Shown: piece by piece, positions 39,971 to 48,173 of the stretch
How positions within the stretch are numbered: the first letter of the stretch is position 1
How the letters are laid out: every line of letters begins with the position of its first letter
DNA from: Chondrus crispus
Taxonomy: Eukaryota; Rhodophyta; Florideophyceae; Gigartinales; Gigartinaceae
Direction: 5' to 3'
Length of the DNA: 64,000 bases
Assembly (NCBI RefSeq): GCF_000350225.1
Contig: NW_005179127.1
Location: 1-64,000 of the forward strand
Made by a program: the position numbers and the translations under genes
Notes under the pieces: model-generated
The model's input: the letters and a program-made list of their open reading frames with translations, nothing else
What the model was told of the DNA's origin: nothing
Databases searched by the model: none

Positions 39971-41404
39971 TTGGCACGACAGTCAGAGTCCCGGGACTCC
40001 GCGTTCTTCGAGGACCACCAAGGGGTGCTCAAGCGGAGACACCCCTTAGACCCTGATATCGTTCAGGTGGTGGTACCTCGGACGCTCCGCGCTAGGCTCC
40101 TCCGCCTGTGCCACAACCCGGCCATCGCGAGACACCCGGGCCAGAATCGTATGTACTTCGCCCTTCGACGCGAGTACTACTGGCCCCATCTCGCTGCAGA
40201 TGTCGCTGCCACGGTGCGAGGGTGTCGGACTTGCGCGATGAACCGGATCAAGTTGCGGAAACACCTCAACCGTTTGAAGTTGTTCCCCGCCAAGCGGCCA
40301 CTCGAGAGCCTCGCGATCGACATCTTGGGTCCGCTCCCGAAGACGAAGGCAGGGAAGCGTTTCCTCCTAGTTATCACAGACCGTTTCACTAAGTTAACAC
40401 AAGTTGTCGCGCTTCGAACAGTGACCGCGTACACTGTCGCGACAGCATTCTGTGACGCGTGGGTCTTCAAATACGGCGTTCCGCATTCGCTGTTGTCGGA
40501 CAACGGTCCTCAATTTAACGCGAAGTTCTTCCACAGCGTGTGTCGCGTACTGGGGATAACTAACTTATATACGTCCGCGTATCATCCCCAGACGAATAGA
40601 CAGGTTGAACGTTACAACCGGACTATTGCGTCGATGCTTCGGAACTACGTCAACGAGCATCAGGATGATTGGGACGTGTACGTGGGACCGCTTACGTACG
40701 CGTACAATTCCCACGTACACCGAACCACGCGTACGACACCCTTTGAGCTCGTGCTCAGCAGACCCCCGCCGGAGTTCTCCCTTCGAAGAGCCGACGGGGA
40801 CGCGCCCCCTCCGGACAGGGGAACTCAACGCGCAGAGTTTCTCAAGACTTTGGACGAGACGATCCAAAAAGCTTACGAAAGCTTGCATCGTACGCAAGCC
40901 CGCTACAAACGCGACTTCGATAAACGCGTACGAAGAATTAACACGCGACTCAAACCGGGGGACTACGTGTACCTCAACCCCACCGATGGGGCGAAGACGT
41001 CGAACAAGCTCGCGTCACCTGCCGTTGGACCATACCGCGTACTGGCCAACGACAAACGAACAATCACGATCGACCGTGATGGGGTGACGGAGCGCGTCTC
41101 GGCGGACCGCTGCGTGTACGCGCCCCCTCCGACGGACGCGCCACGAGCAAGTGCAACAACCCCAGGTGACCTTGCCGACAAGGTCACCGAGGGCACGCAG
41201 TACGCGGTCGAGCGTCTGCTCAAGCATCGCGTGGTAGAGGACGGAACTACGGAGTTCCTCATCAAGTGGGCTGACTACGACGAGCCCACTTGGACTGCAC
41301 GAACATATGTTCCCGAAGAGCTAGTGTCGCGATACGCGAAACGACTGAGAACGCGTACAGGCAGGGAACTCACCTCCGAAGTGAACGCGGTCGTTCACTC
41401 TTGA
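39971..41404 (+). CDS. Gypsy Pol part 2: integrase with chromodomain, copy 1
   Basis: 477 codons, directly after the RT-RNase H ORF. HHCC zinc-binding region (HNPAIARHPG, then CRTCAMN), DDE core (AIDILGPL, LSDNGPQFN, VERYNRT), and a C-terminal chromodomain (YAVERLLKHRV, EFLIKWADYDEPTW). Chromodomains of this class steer integration toward marked chromatin. The split into two ORFs at this point is shared with copy 2, so it looks native; read-through between pol segments is known in LTR elements. Confidence 0.9.
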   Translation: MARQSESRDSAFFEDHQGVLKRRHPLDPDIVQVVVPRTLRARLLRLCHNPAIARHPGQNRMYFALRREYYWPHLAADVAATVRGCRTCAMNRIKLRKHLNRLKLFPAKRPLESLAIDILGPLPKTKAGKRFLLVITDRFTKLTQVVALRTVTAYTVATAFCDAWVFKYGVPHSLLSDNGPQFNAKFFHSVCRVLGITNLYTSAYHPQTNRQVERYNRTIASMLRNYVNEHQDDWDVYVGPLTYAYNSHVHRTTRTTPFELVLSRPPPEFSLRRADGDAPPPDRGTQRAEFLKTLDETIQKAYESLHRTQARYKRDFDKRVRRINTRLKPGDYVYLNPTDGAKTSNKLASPAVGPYRVLANDKRTITIDRDGVTERVSADRCVYAPPPTDAPRASATTPGDLADKVTEGTQYAVERLLKHRVVEDGTTEFLIKWADYDEPTWTARTYVPEELVSRYAKRLRTRTGRELTSEVNAVVHS

Positions 41405-41414
41405 GGAGGGGGCC
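41381..41414 (+). repeat. First polypurine-tract block (internal), gypsy copy 1
   Basis: A 34-base block ending TTGAGGAGGGGGCC, overlapping the integrase stop region. It matches 45820-45853, next to the 3' LTR, at 33 of 34 bases. Copy 2 has the same pair at 55441-55474 and 59258-59291. It may be a second (central) plus-strand primer, or a scar from acquisition of the downstream module. Confidence 0.85.
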
Positions 41415-43258
41415 CCCAACCGCTTCGTCACCGCGTAATTAACACGTCGCGGTTAGGAACAGATGACGCGTACGAACGGACAAACGTACCCAACCGGGGC
41501 GGCCAACGAAAGCGCGAGAAGCCAAAACGTACTGACCGTCAAGCTCATCGAACACGACCGACGTCGTCAACAAAGCGCGAAAAGCGAAGACAGTACGGAC
41601 TGTACAACGAAAATGGCAAGCCCTGGAACATCAAGTACAGGAGGGGAGCATACGATCTCCCAAGATACGCGAGAGCGTCACGATAACACTCGCCGATCGA
41701 GTGCTCGAATCGGAAAACAAGAGCGACGCCAATACGTATGGACAGTCCAAGCTCACTGCGCGACACACAAATACCAAGCGGCTCGAACCGCTGGTAACGA
41801 AGCGTGTCGCGTAGTTGCCAACGAGAAGTAGGAGGGCGACGTAACCCTCCTAGCCAAGAAATGACGCGAACGGTCGCGACGAGCTCCACTCGTAGGGAGA
41901 CTCACGATCCCGCGACCGCGCACGACCGAAGAGGTACCGATGGGAAAGGGGGGGCCTCCAAAAACTAAAAAGCCGCGCGCGCCGCCCGAACCCCAGGTCC
42001 ATGCATTACCACGTACCCGAAATAATTTGGGGAACGGACCATGGTCCGTTTATTTTTGCAAAAATAGGTGAAAAAATGCGGTCCGAATGACACTGTATGC
42101 CAAGCCACCGCCGCCTCCGGAAATAATCAAAAAAGGGAGGGCGTACAGTAGGGTGAGGCGCACGTGCGCGCGTGCGCACGTGCGCATACGACCGACAGGA
42201 CAAGTGTCGTCAGGGGCGACACGCAATTTCACAGCGGAGATCAGCGTGCGGAACGCACCGCCCTTCAGTGGGGTAAGAACCACACTGCACGGAGGAGGGA
42301 TAGGGGCGGGGTCCCCGACCTTTCCCCCATGCCTATATGCCGGTTCGGTCGCGTTCGGGCCGCCCGGGGCGGGCTACGACGCAGTTTCAACGGCTCGCCG
42401 CACCACCGCCGACGCATCTACAGTTACGCGGCTCGTCCTACGTCAGGCGAGCCGAAGAAAACTACTGTGGCCGGCGACCAGCCACCCGAGGCACTGGCCT
42501 TTTCGCGCTCTGATACGCTAGTGCCCTCGAGCGCGCGACATGGGGCGAAATAAGGGGAAGGCCCCTCGAATCCCTCCCGACGGGGAAGGGATGACCCGCA
42601 GTCGTGACCGCCGAGAGCGCAGTACGAGAGGAAGAACTCAGGCGTCGATGCGACCCCCCCTTAACGCCCCCTCGGATGGGGTGGACGAAAGGACACGACA
42701 CGAGGAAGGAAGGGTCGCCGCGCTAGCGACACGAGCTGGACGACGGGGTAAGGCTTCGCAACACGCGCCGGCCACCGCGATCCCCCGCGCGCGGGGGGTA
42801 TCAAAGTCGTACGAGACCCGCAAAAAAAAGGGGGACAGGTAAGATGTCCTCGAGGGACGATCAACCGCCGCTATCAAGACCAACGCGAAGCGGACGGAAC
42901 CTCGAAGCTCGATATCCGCGGTCGACGCGGATATGAGGCTCCGCGTGTCCCTCCCGATGGGGAAGGGACAAACCCCGATCGCGACCACGGGTTCTGCGTC
43001 ACGCGAGGGAGGGCCGACGGCCATGTCACGAGGAAGAGACGGCACCGCGCGGGTGGCGCGAGACGGGCCGCCACAAGAACGCCGCGTCTCCCCGTGCCGA
43101 GATAGGAAAGTTCGAAGGACGCGGGGCCTCCCGTGTCGACGTCAACGCGGAGAAGGAGTCCACGAAAGGTACGAAGAAAGGGGGTGTACTAATTTTACGC
43201 GAACGCGGGGATCGAATCGTCAATTCCGAGGTCTACAGGACGTGCGGGGACGTCACGC
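41415..43258. other. Non-coding part of the accessory module, gypsy copy 1
   Basis: The first 500 bases are nearly identical to copy 2 (55475-55970) and contain small overlapping frames on both strands, including a 114-codon minus frame (41545-41889) without an ATG. Beyond about 41950 similarity to copy 2 drops to a mosaic of matching and non-matching stretches (for example the AATAATTTGGGG block at about 42021 and 56083). No protein is recognised. Confidence 0.6.
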
Positions 43259-45139
43259 TTATTGGCTCGGGCCATCAGTCGCCCCCGCCGGATCGGAGAC
43301 GCGGGAGGGCTGAGGACAGTAGCTCGGGTGCTGGGGCACCTCTGTCCTTAGCTCCTCCAACGACGGCATGGTGACCTCACTGTGCTGTGGCCAAGCGCGG
43401 ACCGACGCGCCATGAGGGCCACCCTCCCCGGCGTGAACGTAATTGTATGCTTGTCCGGCGTAAGGGTCCGGCATTATGGGACGCGACGCGGACGCGCCAG
43501 AGTGGCGGGCAAGCGCGACTCCTCGCTGTGCGGCGGCACGGAGTTCGTCTCGCTCGCGGCGGTATCGGTCACGATCCGCCGTCGCCCGGTCGAAGGCCTC
43601 GGACTGTCCAAGGGACGATTTACGGAAATCGTCCAAGGCCTCCCGAACGCGGTGAAGGTCCGCCGCATGGGCTTCACGCTCTGCATCGATACGATTCGCT
43701 TCGGCGCTGCGCGTAAGGTACCAGCTCGCGAGGGTGCTTAGCAGCCCACCGACCTTCCAAACGCGATGGGACGCTGTACCGAGGGCGCGAGTCAATTCGG
43801 GAATCGCCGAGATATCCCCCGGCGACAATATGAGCTGCGGCGTCGCGGAAGAGGGCAAAGGTCCTTGCCGTGCCAAGTTCAAAGGAGGTACGGGCGGAAC
43901 CTCCGACGCGAATTGACGAAATACCCCGGACGTATTGGGTGACTGTAAGTGGGTCAAGCGCGACGGCACGAAAGCCGAGGTGTCGGGGTCCACCTCTCGG
44001 TACCGCTTCCGCTGAGCCTCGCGACGGGCGGAGCCCACACCGGCCACTCTCCCCGCGACGGTCGGCGAGGACTGGGGAGAGGCCGGCTTCGCTACGAAGG
44101 AGTCGGACCGCGCGTCGTACAGTAGAAAGGAACTTTGCTCGCCCGTGGTGTAATCGGTCCACGGGCGCCGCGTACGCTCCGGCACCTGGCACGCGCGATG
44201 CATGAGTGAAAGTACGGACGCGAAGCTCCACGTCGCGTGCTTGGAGTGCGTCTCTAAAGGATGTAGGGGCACGTCGGGGAGGTTGACGGCGACCCTCCCA
44301 AGGAACGCGAGGACCCCGATGGGTTGGACAAACACGCGACGATTGACATGGACCTCGGTCATAAACGCGCTCCCTAGGGCCCATGCCCACTCACACTCGA
44401 CGTTGTGCATTAATTCAGCGTAGGCCGGGTGCCGTGGGTCGGAGCACGCAAACCCGAAATGCTTTAGGGCATAGGGAAGGTGCCGGTGGACCCCGAAGGA
44501 TGGAAGGGACCCCCGCAGCGTCTCCGGCAGATCGGGGAAATCCCTTGCAGTGATGCCGTGCTCAAAGGACGCCGATCTAAAAACGCGACCGTCCTCTTCC
44601 TCGCGATGGCGGTATGTCGCCCAATCGTGGGGCGACACCGCAATGGCGTGGAGCCGCATAAGTGAGCTAGCGGACTTTTGCAAGGCCACGCGGGTCTTTG
44701 AATACGCGTACGGTCGAGGGCTAACGAATAGCTCCTTCACTTCCGAGAACACGAAACGCCGCGGGCCGTCAGGGAGACGACCGAACAAATGTTCAGCCAT
44801 ACGGTCTACATACGAAACTTCACCGAGGCTGTACGCGAAGGACCTGTCTCCGGGGATCGCGTCGGGGAGTTGATACGGAACTCCCCCGCCTTCACTCGTC
44901 AACCTCTCGAGGACGAGGCCGGCCTCGTCCACACGACCCGCCTCGTAGATGCGTCGGACACGCATGAGGTCGGGACGCAAGGAGTCGCGGGACAGTAGTT
45001 CGGCAAGCGTGATCCCCGATCGGGCGTGTCGACGCCACGGGAACCGCAGTCGCTCAACCGGTAACGACATCGAGCGCTCCAGAGGAGCACCAAACCACTG
45101 CGTGGTGTCGTCGGCCAACTCCGCGCGGGAGTCGAGCAT
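43259..45139 (-). CDS. Antisense accessory ORF B of gypsy copy 1, 626 codons
   Basis: Opposite strand to gag-pol, ATG at 45139, stop near 43259. No known domain is recognised. Residues 1-330 look globular with balanced composition, many Tyr, His and Trp (for example VECEWAWALGSAFMTEVHVN). Residues about 350-470 are Ser/Pro-rich. Residues about 500-565 are a charged helix likely to form a coiled coil (NRIDAEREAHAADLHRVREA). It begins 12 bases after the stop of antisense ORF A, so one antisense transcript from the 3' LTR side could carry both. It is absent from copy 2. Its length with an ATG, and its protein-like composition, argue against chance, but that is not proof. Confidence 0.6.
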   Translation of the reverse strand: MLDSRAELADDTTQWFGAPLERSMSLPVERLRFPWRRHARSGITLAELLSRDSLRPDLMRVRRIYEAGRVDEAGLVLERLTSEGGGVPYQLPDAIPGDRSFAYSLGEVSYVDRMAEHLFGRLPDGPRRFVFSEVKELFVSPRPYAYSKTRVALQKSASSLMRLHAIAVSPHDWATYRHREEEDGRVFRSASFEHGITARDFPDLPETLRGSLPSFGVHRHLPYALKHFGFACSDPRHPAYAELMHNVECEWAWALGSAFMTEVHVNRRVFVQPIGVLAFLGRVAVNLPDVPLHPLETHSKHATWSFASVLSLMHRACQVPERTRRPWTDYTTGEQSSFLLYDARSDSFVAKPASPQSSPTVAGRVAGVGSARREAQRKRYREVDPDTSAFVPSRLTHLQSPNTSGVFRQFASEVPPVPPLNLARQGPLPSSATPQLILSPGDISAIPELTRALGTASHRVWKVGGLLSTLASWYLTRSAEANRIDAEREAHAADLHRVREALDDFRKSSLGQSEAFDRATADRDRYRRERDELRAAAQRGVALARHSGASASRPIMPDPYAGQAYNYVHAGEGGPHGASVRAWPQHSEVTMPSLEELRTEVPQHPSYCPQPSRVSDPAGATDGPSQ

Positions 45140-45151
45140 GCTCCGACACTT

Positions 45152-45799
45152 CTAGGGCAGGGCGCCGGGCTGTCGGCAGCTCCCCCACGCCCCATAAGAC
45201 CCACTGCGCGGCTTGTAAGCCGCGTTAGCGCGCTCTGCATCGGGTGACCCCACGGAAGCGGACCCGTCGGGGACCGCTCGGGCGTCTTCTCCTTCCTTCT
45301 GTACCGCGCCCATCGAAGAGGCCGGACGGAATTCAACCGATGACGCGGACCCGGAAGGTCCGCGCGACTTTTGGAAAGGCGGCAACGCGGGCGCCGCGGA
45401 AGGAAAGAACCCCTCTACGCGAAGGGGAAGCGTAACAGAGACCCCGGTAGAGACCGGGACGGGTACTGTACACGGGGGCCCGGACGCCCCAGGGAGCGAC
45501 GGAAGTGCGAGGGGTGCCACGGAGGAACCCCCACATGAAGGGGACAGCGGGGAGTCGACAGCGGGATGACCCGCGGGAGGAGGAGACATGAGGAACACGT
45601 GGAAGCCCGCGTACGGGCGAGGAAGGTGAACGACGTCCGCACCGATGTGCGGGAAGAAGCCGATGTAGGCGAAGGAAAGGCTTGCGCGGATGAGGACCGA
45701 GACGCAGACAGGGGAGAGGCGATCGGGGATCAACGCGGGGGAATACGCCGTATAGCGGGGGAACAGGACCAAGGCTCGGGAAGCGACCGGGTCGGACAT
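45152..45799 (-). CDS. Antisense accessory ORF A of gypsy copy 1, 215 codons
   Basis: It starts at ATG 45799 (MSDPVASRALVLFP), about 55 bases inside the 3' LTR boundary, and ends just before ORF B. Hydrophobic stretches near residues 10-60 (LFPRYTAYSPALIP, VLIRASLSFAYIGFFP) suggest a possible membrane segment or signal anchor; the rest is Pro/Ser-rich. The same start is kept in copy 2 (MSDSVASRASALFP at 59237), after which the two differ. The function is unknown. Confidence 0.5.
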   Translation of the reverse strand: MSDPVASRALVLFPRYTAYSPALIPDRLSPVCVSVLIRASLSFAYIGFFPHIGADVVHLPRPYAGFHVFLMSPPPAGHPAVDSPLSPSCGGSSVAPLALPSLPGASGPPCTVPVPVSTGVSVTLPLRVEGFFPSAAPALPPFQKSRGPSGSASSVEFRPASSMGAVQKEGEDARAVPDGSASVGSPDAERANAAYKPRSGSYGAWGSCRQPGALP

Positions 45800-45819
45800 G
45801 GTTCTTTCACTCCTCAAGG

Positions 45820-45853
45820 GTGAACGCGGACGTTCACTCTTGAGGAGGGGGCC
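45820..45853 (+). promoter_or_regulatory. Polypurine tract and hairpin before the 3' LTR, gypsy copy 1
   Basis: TTGAGGAGGGGGCC ends one base before the LTR start, the usual place for plus-strand priming. Just upstream, a 17-bp stem with one mismatch is formed by CTCCTCAAGGGTGAACG (about 45810-45826) and the start of this block. Confidence 0.8.
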
Positions 45854-45854
45854 G

Positions 45855-46516
45855 TGTGGCATAACGGCGGTTCGCGATTAGATTTAGATCAGATCAATAC
45901 GAACCACACGCGCGCACACGTGTACCCCCACGTGTACGGAGGACGCGGGACCACACGCGTACACGTGTACGAGGCGCGTACCACCGCTCGCACAGTACGC
46001 GTCACACACGTGTGCTGTCAGCCCCGACGGCTGACAGCATTACAGCCCGGGACGACCCGCGCTACAGTAAGTTACTACAGCATACCAGTACTGTAGTATT
46101 ATGATAGACGCATTGTATACATTAAATACGAGAGCGACCGGCGGCGGGGTAAGTGGACAAGCACGGACTGGTCCACGACCTACCGCCAAGGTCCGTTTTC
46201 CAGCTTAACTAACGAGCGCGATCCGCCTTCGCGCGCGTTAACCGGGACAAAGCGGGTAAGGGACAGCTGCGTACGCGAAGGAGCCTAGATCCGCCTCCGC
46301 CCGTCAGCGCTGGTACGTTACCCAGCGCTGCTCCGGGGCGTCGAGGCGTAGATCGGCCCGCGCGTACGCTCGTTCCCGACCGTCCCGCTCTACCACGCTA
46401 CCAGGGCCCGCTTCCCTGTCTCGTTAGCTGTGTGTTCTCCCCGTCTTCTCGCCCCTCGTACGGGTCTACGTCGAGCTAAGTATACACCACTCTCCGTTGG
46501 GAGGTGTTATACTACA
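45855..46516 (+). repeat. 3' LTR, gypsy copy 1
   Basis: 662 bases, about 1.6% different from the 5' LTR by my count. Followed by the target duplication CGCAT. Confidence 0.93.
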
Positions 46517-46521
46517 CGCAT

Positions 46522-47432
46522 AACGAGCAAGTGGCACGAAGAGCTTTGAGGCTCCTCGACAAGTCGCGATGTCCACAAGCGCTTCAAGCCGCCCAGTTAT
46601 CACGTGATGACCCTGTGTATTTCTTCAAGAGAGGCCCAAAGTTTGGCTCGTGGGAACACGCGTACGTGCGGAACCCACAGCCCCACTTCGTCGTCCTTTC
46701 AAGGCGTCAGGATCACATTGGTAAGCCCATAAGAGCGGCATACGAGGACGTTCGGAAAGCTCCGTCCTCCCCTCTACTTGCCGAGTTGGATGACATGGAC
46801 TTTGTATTCCCACGGTCGTACTCCGTCATTGATGAGGACTTTGAAGAAGGTATGTTCCCTCCAACATCGGCACCCCCTCCGCTCTTCTCGGAGTTGGAAG
46901 AGATGCCGAATGTGAGTGACAAGTCGCCTCCAAGCAGACCGGAAGAGTCTGCAGGGCAGCAGGAGGCGGCGAATGTAGACAGCCTTCCAGACTTGGAGCC
47001 CCCCGGCGATCTGACGGACATCTCTGAGTTCAGGACCGAAGAGGCTCTGTGGGCTTCCCACCCCATATCAAAGAGCTTATTAGCATCCTCAAAGCCGAAG
47101 AGGTTGAACAACCCTTTGTTGGACGTCAACACAAGGTCCATCGATCGCTGCAATTCCTTGTTTGGAACACGGTATCCAGTCTCAACTTCGAGTAGCACTC
47201 TCGATTTGAACTCAACTCATGAGCCCCCACAGCCGGAAAAAGACATCGGAACCACAGACGTTGTAGCTCCGTCGAGGCTGCCTTTTCATCTTGCATCGTC
47301 GAAGCAAAAGGTCCTTCAACAAATTCAGGAAGTGGTTGGGAACAAGCCCACCTCTGAATTCAAACTCCAATTTGCTCCGCGATGGATAGTTGATCAGGCC
47401 ATAGCTGAGGAGAAAGAAAACTACGCTCAAGC
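46522..47432 (+). mobile_element. Broken copia-type element, continuation after gypsy copy 1
   Basis: A reading frame of about 300 codons without Met at its true start. Its first 100 residues (YFFKRGPKFGSWEHAYV, FVVLSRR, HIGKPIRAAYED) fit the beta-barrel C-terminal part of a copia integrase. An acidic Ser/Pro-rich linker follows, as expected before a reverse transcriptase. The piece is bounded on the left by the CGCAT duplication and on the right by gypsy copy 2; the expected reverse transcriptase is not found on the other side of copy 2. Confidence 0.75.
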
Positions 47433-48094
47433 TGTGGCATAACGGCGGTTCGCGATTAGATTTAGATCAGATCAATACGAACCACACGCGCGCACACGTG
47501 TACCCCCACGTGTACGGAGGACGCGGGACCACACGCGTACACGTGTACGAGGCGCGTACCACCGCGCGCACAGTACGCGTCCCACACGTGTGCTGTCAGC
47601 CCCGACGGCTGACAGCATTACAGCACGGGACGACCCGCGCTACAGTAAGTTACTACAGCATACCGGTACTGTAGTATTATGATAGACGCATTGTATACAA
47701 TAAATACGAGCGCGACCGGCGGCGGGGTAGGTGGACAAGAACGGACTTGTCCACGACCTACCGCCTAGGTCCGTCTTCCAGCTTAACTAACGAGCGCGAT
47801 CCGCCTTCGCGCGCGTTAACCGGGACAAAGCGGGTAGGGGACAGCTGCGTACGCGTACGGGCCTAGATCCGCCTCCGCCCGTCAGCGCTGGTACGTTACC
47901 CAGCGCTGCTCCGGGGCGTCGAGGCGTAGATCGGCCCGCGCGTACGCTCGTTCCCGACCGTCCCGCTCTACCACGCTACCAGGGCCCGCTTCCCTGTCTC
48001 GTTAGCTGTGTGTTCTCCCCGTCTTCTCGCCCCTCGTACGGGTCTACGTCGAGCTAAGTATACACCCCTCTCCGTTGGGGGGTGTTATACTACA
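47433..48094 (+). repeat. 5' LTR, gypsy copy 2
   Basis: TGTGGCATAACGG to ATACTACA. Contains GTATACAATAAATACG, with an AATAAA word that could serve for polyadenylation. Closer to the LTRs of copy 1 than to its own partner at 59293. Confidence 0.92.
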
Positions 48095-48173
48095 GTGGTC
48101 TCCCGACCTAGAAGACCCCGGAGTACGTTCTCCGAGAAGACCTCTTAGGCCCTCCGCGTCCGAACGCGTTGAG

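Larger units (their letters stand above)
33372..46516 (+). mobile_element. Ty3/gypsy chromodomain retrotransposon, copy 1, 13.1 kb
   Basis: LTRs 33372-34033 and 45855-46516 (662 bases each; I count about 10-11 differences, 1.6%), starting TG and ending CA, with target duplication CGCAT on both sides (33367-33371, 46517-46521). Primer-binding site, gag, protease-RT-RNase H, integrase with chromodomain and two polypurine tracts are present. A 4.4 kb extra module between integrase and the 3' LTR carries antisense ORFs. It looks whole. At over 13 kb it is very long for its family because of that module. Inserted into the integrase region of an older copia element. Confidence 0.93.
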
